Origin: Arundinibacter roseus
GTDB taxonomy: Bacteria; Bacteroidota; Bacteroidia; Cytophagales; Spirosomataceae
Assembly: GCF_004348825.1 (NCBI RefSeq)
Contig: NZ_SMJU01000008.1
Span: forward strand, 248,001-312,000
DNA length: 64,000 bases
Direction: 5' to 3'
Part shown: positions 43,929 through 52,569 of the stretch, piece by piece
Layout of the letters: each line of letters begins with the position of its first letter
How positions within the stretch are numbered: position 1 is the stretch's first letter
Notes under the pieces: model-generated
What the model saw: the letters and a program-made list of their open reading frames with translations, nothing else
Databases searched by the model: none
What the model was told of the DNA's origin: nothing
Position numbers and translations under genes: made by a program

Positions 43929-44612
43929 TCAGGAAACATTCACCAGTTTTTTATTACGGCTACGCTGCCACCAAATGTAAATACCAATTACAAACAAAGC
44001 CGCAGGAGGCAGAACCATCAGGCCGTTGTTCACGTAGCCCATGTCGTAGGCAGCTTGCGGAACAATCTGATAGCCAAGAATAGCTCCTGCTCCAAAAAAC
44101 TCACGAAAAATGGCCACAACGATAAGTATCAGGCCATATCCAACGCCATTGCCGATGCCATCCAGAAAAGCCGGCCAGGGTTTTTGGGAAAGCGCAAAGG
44201 CTTCCAAACGCCCCATTACAATGCAATTGGTGATAATTAGCCCCACGAAGACCGATAGTTTTTTACTCACGTCAAACATGAACGCTTTGAGAAACTGATC
44301 CACGAGCGTTACCAGCAACGCAACCACAATCAGCTGCACAATGATGCGGATGCGGTTCGGGATTGTGTGACGAAGCAGGGAAATAATCAGGTTTGAAAAA
44401 GCGATTACAAAAATCACCCCCAACGACATAATCAGTGCGGGCATAACCTGCACCGTAACGGCAAGGGCCGAGCATATCCCGAGTACCTGTACCGTAATCG
44501 GATTGGTGTCGTCGAGCGGGTCACGCAGGGTTTGTATATTTTTTTTAGAAAAAATCGCTTCTCTTTTTTTCTCTTTTACAAGGTCAGCGGCGGGGGTGTC
44601 TTCTGTACTCAT
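43929..44612 (-). CDS. nqrD: Na+-translocating NADH:quinone reductase subunit D
   Basis: The product has 227 residues from the ATG at 44612; a GTG just before it is also possible. A hydrophilic N-terminal extension of about 40 residues precedes the six-helix membrane core: QVLGICSALAVTVQVMPALIM and GLIITNCIVMGRLEAFALSQK, with conserved Cys in both halves. This subunit pairs with NqrE, forms the iron site and takes part in sodium transport. The N-terminal extension is longer than in Vibrio-type NqrD; its role is unknown. Confidence 0.95.
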   Translation of the reverse strand: MSTEDTPAADLVKEKKREAIFSKKNIQTLRDPLDDTNPITVQVLGICSALAVTVQVMPALIMSLGVIFVIAFSNLIISLLRHTIPNRIRIIVQLIVVALLVTLVDQFLKAFMFDVSKKLSVFVGLIITNCIVMGRLEAFALSQKPWPAFLDGIGNGVGYGLILIVVAIFREFFGAGAILGYQIVPQAAYDMGYVNNGLMVLPPAALFVIGIYIWWQRSRNKKLVNVS

Positions 44613-44702
44613 CACTCGTTGCTGTTTTGGGTAATAAAAAAAATTAACCGTACTAAACTCGTTTGTTATCGAAAGAACTTCCTGAGTTTCTCCCGTAAAT
44701 CG

Positions 44703-45407
44703 TTATTCTTTCTTTAATTTTTCAAAGTAAGGAATGTAGGGTGCCAGGCAGTTTTTCAGCATTTCGTCCGTTCCGTTGGAGGTAATCGTTCCGCCCGAAA
44801 TAGCGTCCACGCGGTGCTCAGCGCCGTAGGAAGTTTTCTCCGTACTTTTGACCACATTTACGGATATAAATTTTCCATCCGACATAATTTTCTTTCCCTG
44901 AAACTGATTCTGAAAAGGTTCTTCGGAAATTTCCGCACCCAGGCCGGGGGTTTCGCCTTTATGGTCGAAGTTGGCCCCATACACGGTATTGAAGTCATCT
45001 TCCAGCGACACAAAGCCCCAAATCGGCCCCCAAAGCCCAACACCCCTCACGGGAATGATGTAGTATTTTTTATCGCCCTTTGCCGTAAAAATGTACAGCG
45101 GCAGGTTGCGTTCAGCCGGAGCTTTGGTAATTTCATTTTTCAGCGCAATGGACTCAGCGTTCATTCCTGCCATATCTTCACCAGACCCATTGAGTACCTT
45201 TTCTTCAATGGACCCGTCGTAGGTTTCCTCAATTTCGACCGGATCGTCCAGGTCAAGTCGCACCGCTCTGAGAATATTGGACTTGGTATCAAGCGCCACA
45301 TTGGCTTCCTGCGCCGGCCTTAAACCTTCGGCAGTTACGGCCAGAATCACGGCTGTCAGAATGGACAGCACGGCGGCGTAAATAAGGGTATATTGATTGC
45401 TATGCAC
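44703..45407 (-). CDS. nqrC: Na+-translocating NADH:quinone reductase subunit C
   Basis: The product has 234 residues, starting at a GTG (45407) whose coding region overlaps the end of nqrB by 8 bp. One N-terminal membrane helix is followed by a periplasmic FMN-bearing domain: GLWGPIWGFVSLEDDFNTVYGANF, GETPGLGAEIS and the flavinylation motif DAISGGTITS (Thr207, expected to carry FMN). The usual motif is SGAT; here it reads SGGT. Electrons pass from NqrF through the iron centre to this FMN and then to NqrB. Confidence 0.96.
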   Translation of the reverse strand: MHSNQYTLIYAAVLSILTAVILAVTAEGLRPAQEANVALDTKSNILRAVRLDLDDPVEIEETYDGSIEEKVLNGSGEDMAGMNAESIALKNEITKAPAERNLPLYIFTAKGDKKYYIIPVRGVGLWGPIWGFVSLEDDFNTVYGANFDHKGETPGLGAEISEEPFQNQFQGKKIMSDGKFISVNVVKSTEKTSYGAEHRVDAISGGTITSNGTDEMLKNCLAPYIPYFEKLKKE

Positions 45408-46557
45408 GTTTTATCCGTTTTTTAATGTGTTGTTCAATAACCAAATGATCGATGAGCGGAGCAAATACATTCATTAGCAAAATGCTGAGCATAACCGCCT
45501 CCGGATAAGCCGGATTGAAAATTCTCAGTATGACCGTAAACACTCCAATCAGAATTCCGTAGATCCACTTGCCGGTTTCGGTATGCGCCGCACTGACAGG
45601 GTCGGTGGCCATGTACACAGCGCCAAAAGCAAAACTTCCCACTAATAAATGATAGTAAGCCGGTGTATGCATCGCGTGCGTCGGGATGTCGGCGGGAGCA
45701 AGTACATTCATAAGTAATCCCATGCCAACGACTCCGAGGCAGGAAGAAACGATGATTTTCCAACTTCCTACTCCCGAAAGTATCAGGATCAGCGCCCCGA
45801 TAAGGCATGCAAAAACGCTTGTTTCGCCAATTGACCCCTGTTCAAAACCCCAGAACATGTCGGACACAGAGGACATTTGAGTATAATCGACATCAAAAGC
45901 GACCAGGTTTGTGGCACCCGAGTAGGCATCTACGAGCGCATGCCCCGGCTCAGGCGAAAGGTCGGTCCAGATATCGCCGGACATATAAGCCGGAAATGCG
46001 AAAAAGAGAAAGGCGCGGGCCAAAAGCGCCGGGTTCATGAAGTTCATGCCCGTGCCGCCAAATATTTCTTTCCCCAAAACCGTACAGAAAATAGCCGAAA
46101 GAGCCACCATCCAAAGCGGAATCGTGACGGGCAGCGTCAGCGGAATCAGCATTCCCGTGACGAGATAGCCTTCACTAACCTGATGCCCGCGCAAAATGGC
46201 GAAAATAAACTCTACGCCAAGGCCCACTGCGTAGGAAACAATGACGATTGGCATTACTTTCTGAAAACCAAAAAGGAAGTTTTCCATCAAGGTTGTTTGC
46301 ATACCGTAGGCGAGGTAATGCTGATAACCAACGTTCCACATGCCGAAAAGCAGCGTGGGTATAAGTGCCACGATCACCAGAAACATGGTCCGTTTGAGAT
46401 CCATGGCATCCCGGATATGGACGCCCTGCTCGGTGGTGTGGCCCGGTACAAAAAGGAAAGTTTCGAGGGCATCAAACGCCGGATGGAATTTTTCGAGCTT
46501 TCCGCCTTTCTTAAAATGAGGCTTTACAGAATCAATTACGCGCTGAATGGGTTTCAC
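45400..46557 (-). CDS. nqrB: Na+-translocating NADH:quinone reductase subunit B
   Basis: The product has 385 residues from a GTG at 46557 (then KPIQRVIDSVKPHFKKGGK). That start fits known NqrB N-termini better than the TTG at 46629 that opens a longer frame. It is a polytopic membrane protein with KPHF-KGGKLEKF, ETFLFVPGHTTEQGVHIRDAMDLKR (split) and the flavinylation motif DAYSGATNLV (Thr216). NqrB binds riboflavin and FMN and is the main sodium-translocating and quinone-reducing subunit. Confidence 0.96.
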   Translation of the reverse strand: MKPIQRVIDSVKPHFKKGGKLEKFHPAFDALETFLFVPGHTTEQGVHIRDAMDLKRTMFLVIVALIPTLLFGMWNVGYQHYLAYGMQTTLMENFLFGFQKVMPIVIVSYAVGLGVEFIFAILRGHQVSEGYLVTGMLIPLTLPVTIPLWMVALSAIFCTVLGKEIFGGTGMNFMNPALLARAFLFFAFPAYMSGDIWTDLSPEPGHALVDAYSGATNLVAFDVDYTQMSSVSDMFWGFEQGSIGETSVFACLIGALILILSGVGSWKIIVSSCLGVVGMGLLMNVLAPADIPTHAMHTPAYYHLLVGSFAFGAVYMATDPVSAAHTETGKWIYGILIGVFTVILRIFNPAYPEAVMLSILLMNVFAPLIDHLVIEQHIKKRIKRA

Positions 46558-46641
46558 AGACTCTCTACAATTGGGTTCAGGAATAGGACAATAGGTACCG
46601 TCACGAAGCAACGGCAGGGTTTGGTGCAACGATGCCGGAGG

Positions 46642-48003
46642 TTACCCCTCACGCCGCACATAATCAAGCCCTTCGGAAATAATCCGCTGGACCTCGATTT
46701 TGGACGTACAGGCAAACTCACACAGGGCAAAATCTTCTTCTGCAATTTCATAAATCCCCAACTGCTCCATTCGCTCAATATCCTGCGCCAGAATAGCTTT
46801 GAGCAGCACAACCGGCAAAATGTTCATGGGCAATAGTTTATCGTATTGACCAGTCATAACAAACGCCCGCTCTTCGCCGTGCATATTGGTATCGAGGGCG
46901 TAGGATTTTTTTGGAAACAACCATGAAAAATAAGCTTTGGACAAACTGAGTTTTTCTAAACCCGGCGTAAGCCATCCTAAAAACTCCGGTTCGTCGCCCT
47001 CGGGAATAACCGTGATCTGATTCGTATAATGTGAGACAAAATCATCTGCCCCGGACGTAAGGCCAGTCAGGACGTTGCCCTGAATGATGCGCGCTTTGTC
47101 CGGTTTTATTTTCTGCGTAAGAATTGACGACAGGGTTTGGCCGGCAATTACCTTATAGTACTGCGGTGCCTCCACAAGACTGCCCGTGAGCGCCACAATG
47201 CGCTCGGCCCGGTAACGGCCTTCGCGAAATAGCCTGCCGATAATCTGCACATCCTGTGGATGCACATACCATACAACATCCCCTTTGCGGATGGGGTCAA
47301 TATGGTGAATCTGCACGCCAACGTTGCCTGCCGGATGCGGCCCACGCACTACATGAATATGGTCAGAAGATACATTTTTGAATAAAGCCTCTTCGGATTT
47401 TGCCCGTGCCTCATCGGGTACGCTTACATGAAGATTTCCATTGGCAAGCTGTTTGAGTGCAGCAAGTCCCGTTTGAAAATTTTCGGGGTCAGAATCAATG
47501 ATAAATCCTAAATCGGGAGCTAAGGGTGCCGTGTCAAAACACGAGACAAAAATCGCCTTGGGCGTATCTTTGGGATTGGCAATCAGAGAGAACGGCCTCT
47601 GTCGGATGTAGCCCCAGCAACCACTTTCCAGCAGCTGCGCAATGAGTTGCTCCCGGGATAGTGAAAGAGGATCCTGAATTTCCCGTTGCAGGTAGGATTG
47701 TTCGGTGCGGTCGGGAATAATTTTCACTTCCATAATCCGTCTTTTGGCACCGCGAACCACTTCTGCCACCTCTCCGCTAACAGGCGAAACGAACATAATC
47801 TCGGGGTTATCCTTATCAAAAAAAATCGGCTGCCCGGCTTGCAGTTCGTCTCCTGCCTCTACGAGGAGGCGGGGTGTAAGGTTCGGAAAATCGGGTGGTT
47901 TAACGGCGATTACTTCTGCCATTGCGACCTCCGTAACACGCTGCTCGGCCACACCGATCAACTTTATATTATACCCTTTTTTTAGTGTTATATGCTTACC
48001 CAT
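46642..48003 (-). CDS. nqrA: Na+-translocating NADH:quinone reductase subunit A
   Basis: The product has 453 residues from the ATG at 48003 (MGKHITLKKGYNIKLIGVAEQR). A longer frame of 11 extra residues is not supported. NqrA features include FPNLTPRLLVEAGDELQAGQP, VSPVSGEVAEVVRGAKRRI, HPAGNVGVQIHHIDPI and the C-terminal CEFACTSKIEVQ. It is a soluble subunit that binds quinone on the cytoplasmic side. First gene of nqrABCDEF-apbE. The 316 bp upstream of it is AT-rich; no clear TAnnTTTG box was found. Confidence 0.97.
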   Translation of the reverse strand: MGKHITLKKGYNIKLIGVAEQRVTEVAMAEVIAVKPPDFPNLTPRLLVEAGDELQAGQPIFFDKDNPEIMFVSPVSGEVAEVVRGAKRRIMEVKIIPDRTEQSYLQREIQDPLSLSREQLIAQLLESGCWGYIRQRPFSLIANPKDTPKAIFVSCFDTAPLAPDLGFIIDSDPENFQTGLAALKQLANGNLHVSVPDEARAKSEEALFKNVSSDHIHVVRGPHPAGNVGVQIHHIDPIRKGDVVWYVHPQDVQIIGRLFREGRYRAERIVALTGSLVEAPQYYKVIAGQTLSSILTQKIKPDKARIIQGNVLTGLTSGADDFVSHYTNQITVIPEGDEPEFLGWLTPGLEKLSLSKAYFSWLFPKKSYALDTNMHGEERAFVMTGQYDKLLPMNILPVVLLKAILAQDIERMEQLGIYEIAEEDFALCEFACTSKIEVQRIISEGLDYVRREG

Positions 48004-48319
48004 AGTGATATTTAATCCCTTAAAAGTACAAAACAAAGGGTCTGTTTCAAATTTCCTACTCTTTCATTAAAAATATTTTTAATCTTTTTTCTAAAATCCC
48101 TCCTTTTGTACTGTTGCTTGCTTTTTCCTTAGAATCAGTAAGTTCTGAAAACCTTACGAAAAATAAAAATCAGACTGAATTATTTTTATTAAATGTTTTA
48201 TTTTAATAGTACTATTTTAATATTTTTTTGTTGACTAATCGAATAAATAAGTTTTTTACACACAAGAAAAACGGAGTTATCCCGCCTATTGAGACAAGTC
48301 CGTTTCACGTAAATTTTTT
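48004..48319. other. AT-rich gene-free region upstream of nqrA
   Basis: Runs of A and T dominate and no conserved ORF or strong hairpin is visible. It must contain the nqr promoter and leader, but no exact TAnnTTTG box on the minus strand was found. Confidence 0.5.
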
Positions 48320-48927
48320 TTAAACGGCCCTTCCTTTTTCTCCTCGGCGAGCCAGATATTTAAGTTTCAGATAGTCCGGAAAATAGAGGGATTTCAGCGA
48401 CAGATTATTGTTCTGATCAGACTGTAAGATCAGTTTCAGGTTTTGGAAACAACTCGTAGAAACAATGTCAGAATCATGGAATGTAGCGTTTTTCCATGCT
48501 ACAATCAGAAAAATTCCCAGTGCAAACTGCCAGGTGTAGACCATATCAGCGTTGAAGTAGTTGACGTTGCGATTCAGGTTGTCTGCATTGCCTTTGCCAT
48601 CTGAGAGTACGCCATTTTCATGTAGTTCAATTAATTGCTATTGTGTACTACCCCTGGCGTGGTGGTGTCCCCGGAAGGTCAAACCTATTTTATTGGTGAA
48701 ATTGTATTTTAAGAAGAGGATATAATCCATTGTTTTTACATTTCCAGGCGCAAAAAGTGGCCTTTTACCAGGTCCCATTGCCGTATAGCCGACCCAACCC
48801 TTCCCACAGCTGATTGCTGATGGCAGGGCGTGCGGAAAACTTCTCGGAAAACCTAAATTGCTGACTTACAAAAAGATCCGGGCGATTTAGATCATAGAAA
48901 TCTACAAACAATCGCTCATAGGCCGCA
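48320..48927 (-). pseudogene. Remnant of a DUF5916-type protein
   Basis: The last ~74 residues in frame (VYTWQFALGIFLIVAWKN and on, ending GRAV) resemble the C-terminal barrel strands of DUF5916/CBM9-like proteins, where phrases like DMVYTWQFAPGS and VVWKN are typical. The frame continues upstream (NGVLSDGKGNADNL) but meets an in-frame stop at 48638-48640. Further upstream, readable peptide such as ERLFVDFYDLNRPDLF lies in another frame. There is no start, and stops and shifts break it into pieces, so it is decayed. Confidence 0.6.
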
Positions 48928-49002
48928 GAGTAGCAAGGAGGAAGAAATAAATTAATTGAAGAGTCGGTACGTGGGTGTTTATAGTACTATTGTTACTCTA
49001 AT

Positions 49003-49097
49003 ATTGATGAGTGAATTAAAATGTAAATAATTTTGAATGTCAGGGTGAGCGAACAGGGCCGCCTGACAAATTCCTCAAACTCTAACCTTTCTTTACA
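49003..49097. repeat. Dispersed intergenic repeat, copy 2
   Basis: It shares ATTGATGAGTGAATTAAA (49003-49020) and TGTCAGGGTGAGCGAA with the copy at 38 kb. It also carries an arm in inverted orientation (49062-49096). TGTCAGG/CCTGACA can pair around 49039-49067 to form a hairpin. It lies in the gap between the pseudogene and the sulfatase. Confidence 0.55.
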
Positions 49098-49211
49098 GGA
49101 TTATTCACCGATCAATAACTCTATTGCCTCAGCTTTTTCAGGAGCTCCTCTATCATCCCTGCATTCCCTATTCCTTCCCAGATATTCTTTTTCTCAAAAG
49201 ATACTAAACCG

Positions 49212-50822
49212 CTAAGGCTGAGATTTAATCTGGGTTTTACTTTCCTGAATCGTTTTCAGCAATGCGGTTAATTCCTGCACTTTTTCAGGATGCATGGCAA
49301 ACAAATCGCGGGTTTCGGCGGGATCATTGGCGAGATTGAACAGCTGTGCCGTAGGGCCACCGGCTACGGGTTTTATTTTTTGGGGCTCCGTAAACCCACC
49401 CGAGCCCAACCCGGCAATTAACTTCCACGGACCTTTACGAATCGCAAAATAGCCGTTGGAAGCGCTGTGAACAATCGCCGGCTGCTGAGGAACGGTCTGC
49501 GATTTTCCTAACAAAACCGGAAGAATGCTGTAACTGTCTTCCACCATTGTAGCAGGAAAGGCCTGATTTACAACCTCCGCACAGGTAGCGAGTAAATTGG
49601 TGAGAGTTGTTGACGCTTCGCTTACCGAACCGGGCTTTACTTTGCCCGGCCACCGCACAATAAATGGCACCCGATGCCCGCCTTCGTAGGCATCGCCTTT
49701 CATGCCCCGGAGATTTCCAGCGGCAGCATGTCCAAACTGTTGCGTAAACGCAGGACGCCAGAAAGGCCCGTTGTCGCTGGTGAAAAACACGAGTGTATTT
49801 TCGGCCAATCCCAGGCTATCCAGCGTATGCAGCACCCGACCGACCTGAGCATCTACCATTTGCACAAAATCGCCATACTCGCCTGCGGCTGACTTTCCCC
49901 GGTAGTTTTCGGTGGGCATCCAGGGTGTATGCGGTGCAGCCAGGGCGAGGTACAAAAAGAAGGGTTTTTGGGATGATTGGCGGCGCAAAAAATCAGTTGC
50001 TTTTTGGATAAATGTGGGTAAAACCTGAAAAAAATCAAACGAAGGCGCCATGTTTCCTTCCCTCCAAAAAGGACCCGTATAGCCGGACGAAAGGCTGTTT
50101 CCGGGCGTGTAGGCCGTCGGTTTTTCGGTCAGTCGGTCGTTTTCGAGGTAGCAATACGGGGGCATGTCGAGCGAGGCGGGCAGAAAAAACGTGTAGTCGA
50201 AACCCAGCGTGGTGGGGCCGTTGGTTGGGGCTTTGTAAAAATCGATATGCTCAGGATTCATTTCGTTTGTAATGCCATAGAGCGGCTCTTTTTCCAGATT
50301 TTTTTGTTCGGGTACAGAAACCCAATCGACTCCCAAATGCCATTTCCCCACCATACCGGTCTGGTAACCCGCCTTTTTTAGCATCGCCGGAACCGTCAGG
50401 CGGTCCTGCTCAATCAAACTGCGGCTATACCCGCGCAAGACCCCTACGGGCAGGCGACTGCGCCAGGGGTAGCGCCCCGTCATGAGGCCGTATCGGGTAG
50501 GCGTACATACCGACGAGGGCGAGTGCGCATCCGTAAACCGCATACCTTGCGCAGCCAGACGGTCAAGGTTTGGCGTCTTTATTTTACCCTGAGGGTTATA
50601 CACCGACAAATCTCCATAGCCGAGGTCATCCGCCAGAATATACACGATATTGGGTTTGGAGGCCACAGGACTTTGCTTCATGGAGAAAAAAAGCAGCGCA
50701 GAGGCGCACAAACCTGTGGCCAGTAACGCAACAGATATTTGCGCTCTGTTTTTCAGTCGGAAGGCTGATACTAATACGTCTATGACTTTATTCATCAGGA
50801 ATTTTAACGAAGATTCAAACAT
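49212..50822 (-). CDS. Formylglycine-dependent sulfatase (S1 family)
   Basis: The product has 536 residues, with a membrane-anchor-like N-terminal helix (about 28-47); an alternative start at Met10 exists. Sulfatase motifs are present: NIVYILADDLGYGDL (metal Asp65/Asp66), SPSSVCTPTRYGLMTGRYPW (Cys106 in C-x-P-x-R, to be converted to formylglycine), GMVGKWHLG and FFTSDNGPFW. Such enzymes cleave sulfate esters from glycans. It is the last gene of the PUL, 27 bp after the lyase-like gene. The Cys-type site needs a formylglycine-generating enzyme that is not in this window. Confidence 0.93.
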   Translation of the reverse strand: MFESSLKFLMNKVIDVLVSAFRLKNRAQISVALLATGLCASALLFFSMKQSPVASKPNIVYILADDLGYGDLSVYNPQGKIKTPNLDRLAAQGMRFTDAHSPSSVCTPTRYGLMTGRYPWRSRLPVGVLRGYSRSLIEQDRLTVPAMLKKAGYQTGMVGKWHLGVDWVSVPEQKNLEKEPLYGITNEMNPEHIDFYKAPTNGPTTLGFDYTFFLPASLDMPPYCYLENDRLTEKPTAYTPGNSLSSGYTGPFWREGNMAPSFDFFQVLPTFIQKATDFLRRQSSQKPFFLYLALAAPHTPWMPTENYRGKSAAGEYGDFVQMVDAQVGRVLHTLDSLGLAENTLVFFTSDNGPFWRPAFTQQFGHAAAGNLRGMKGDAYEGGHRVPFIVRWPGKVKPGSVSEASTTLTNLLATCAEVVNQAFPATMVEDSYSILPVLLGKSQTVPQQPAIVHSASNGYFAIRKGPWKLIAGLGSGGFTEPQKIKPVAGGPTAQLFNLANDPAETRDLFAMHPEKVQELTALLKTIQESKTQIKSQP

Positions 50823-50849
50823 GAAATTAATACTCCGGATTGCGCTTTT

Positions 50850-52553
50850 TCAGGAAATTCTGAGTGTATGAATAAAAGGTGTAAAACCTGTCAGATATAC
50901 CGTGGGGGCATTCATCGCAGGCAGCGCTCCGCGTAGCTGAACGGCTTTGTGCGCAGCGCGGCCTGGCCCAAACGTCAGCGTGTGCGAGCCTACGGTGCAG
51001 GTTCCGGTGCTATTGTCAGGAAGCAGAAAGACTTCTTTCCCGGTTCCAAGTGATTGTACACCCTTAAAGGTGCCTTCCCTGAAAATGAGTTCCAGCGCCA
51101 CGGGCACGCCGTCGGTTCCTTCCAGCTTCAGGTCGATTTCCAGGCCATTGCCTCTTTCCCGAATGACAATAGTGGTGGTCATGACCTGCACCTCGCTTTG
51201 CTTACGTCCGCTGCGGGGCATTTTTTCCCAGTCGCCATCGTCCCTGATTTTTTCTTTGGATAACGGCTGATAATACGGACCTTCCAGGCGGCGGGTCATG
51301 AGCCAATCGGTGCCCTGTTGCGTAATGGTTTCGGTTTCAAATTGACCTTTTCCAAAAAAAGAAGCCGCTACCCGCATTCCCTGCAAAATGGCATTTCCTT
51401 TATGAAAAGTTAGCCAAACGGGATTATTTGAAATCAAGGTAGCATCCCACTCGTTTCGCCGGATGCGTACAAGACCCGAGCGGGGAAAGGTTCGTACGTA
51501 GTTGACGGGTAGTTTTTTGGCAGCAGGCAATTCACGCCACAAGGTTTGATCTTCCAGAAAATACGAAAGATGTCCCGCTACTTTGTCAAGTACAGTTTGT
51601 TCAATTTCGCGGCACATAGCGGCAAATGTACCGTCCGAATCTCGCAGGGCCATGTAGCGGTAAGCGTAGTAATAGCCGTCCATGTTGCCCACAGCAGCCT
51701 TGTCCTGCCGACCGGATGCCTCCGTTACGACTTCACCATTTGGGTGTATGTAGTAAAGCGTCATAGCCAGATTTTTACGCACATACTCGTACAACTCCGG
51801 TTTGTTGAGCGTGCGGGCAATCGTAATCAGCACCCGGTTGGTGAGGGGCGAATAAATGTAGGTACTGCGCTCGTTGTATTGACCGTCTTCGTCCATATCA
51901 ATGTGTTCGGCCAGCCATTGTTCAGCGCGTTGGGCATAGCGCACATCGGGCCAAAGCTGATATAACGCCCCAAGCGCCGCCGAAACTACCCACCGATGAT
52001 TGGGTGTATGAATGCCACCCACAATCAGTGATTCTCCCGCCCGCTTCAAAAAGGTTTGCAGCAGCCCAAGCGTTGGTTCAAAAAAAACGGCATCTGCCTG
52101 CCGGAGCAAGGTATGCAGGGGAGCCGTCCATTTGACAATAAAACCGGTATCAGGTGTTGAATGAAAATTGGTCGACAGTAAATCGAGGGTTCCGTCTGCA
52201 TGCTGAATTTTCAGGAGGTACGTCAGTGCCTGTTCGGTTTCAGTTTTTATTTGTTTTGATTTATAAAACTCACTTTCCTCGCTTACCAGCGCACAAATAG
52301 CCGTTCGGATAAAACCTACCGTAGAATGAGGGTTTGGAATATCGGTCCCATCTAAAAAACCGCCAAACGCAGGCGATTTTTCATCGGCAACCCGGTAGGC
52401 CTGTAAGGCTTTCAGCCGCTGATCGTTTACCTGAATCAGCTTTTGCAGCCACTCGGGTTTGGGGGAAATCGCGTGTTGTAAGGCTACGGCTCCTACTGCC
52501 GGACAGGCACAAAGAGCAGCAGTACTGAGTTTGACAAAAGTTCGGCGGTTCAT
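50850..52553 (-). CDS. Unassigned exported protein, lyase-like alpha/alpha toroid
   Basis: The product has 567 residues. The twin-arginine-like signal MNRRTFVKLSTAALCACPAVG is followed by an alpha-helical N-terminal region (about 40-330) with phrases LLKIQHADGTLD, TPNHRWVVSAALGALYQLWP and QYNERSTYIYSPLTNRVL. A beta-rich C-terminal region (about 350-565) completes it. This two-part layout with conserved Asn-His and Tyr pairs resembles heparinase-type polysaccharide lyases, but I cannot assign a family. It is the middle enzyme of a GH92/sulfatase operon, so a carbohydrate role is likely. Confidence 0.7.
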   Translation of the reverse strand: MNRRTFVKLSTAALCACPAVGAVALQHAISPKPEWLQKLIQVNDQRLKALQAYRVADEKSPAFGGFLDGTDIPNPHSTVGFIRTAICALVSEESEFYKSKQIKTETEQALTYLLKIQHADGTLDLLSTNFHSTPDTGFIVKWTAPLHTLLRQADAVFFEPTLGLLQTFLKRAGESLIVGGIHTPNHRWVVSAALGALYQLWPDVRYAQRAEQWLAEHIDMDEDGQYNERSTYIYSPLTNRVLITIARTLNKPELYEYVRKNLAMTLYYIHPNGEVVTEASGRQDKAAVGNMDGYYYAYRYMALRDSDGTFAAMCREIEQTVLDKVAGHLSYFLEDQTLWRELPAAKKLPVNYVRTFPRSGLVRIRRNEWDATLISNNPVWLTFHKGNAILQGMRVAASFFGKGQFETETITQQGTDWLMTRRLEGPYYQPLSKEKIRDDGDWEKMPRSGRKQSEVQVMTTTIVIRERGNGLEIDLKLEGTDGVPVALELIFREGTFKGVQSLGTGKEVFLLPDNSTGTCTVGSHTLTFGPGRAAHKAVQLRGALPAMNAPTVYLTGFTPFIHTLRIS

Positions 52554-52569
52554 GTGGCGTGCAGGTTGG

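Noticed and set aside
45877-46836. Plus-strand frame of 319 codons opposite nqrB
   Set aside because: nqrB and nqrA are certain on the minus strand, and the plus frame has no recognisable domain.
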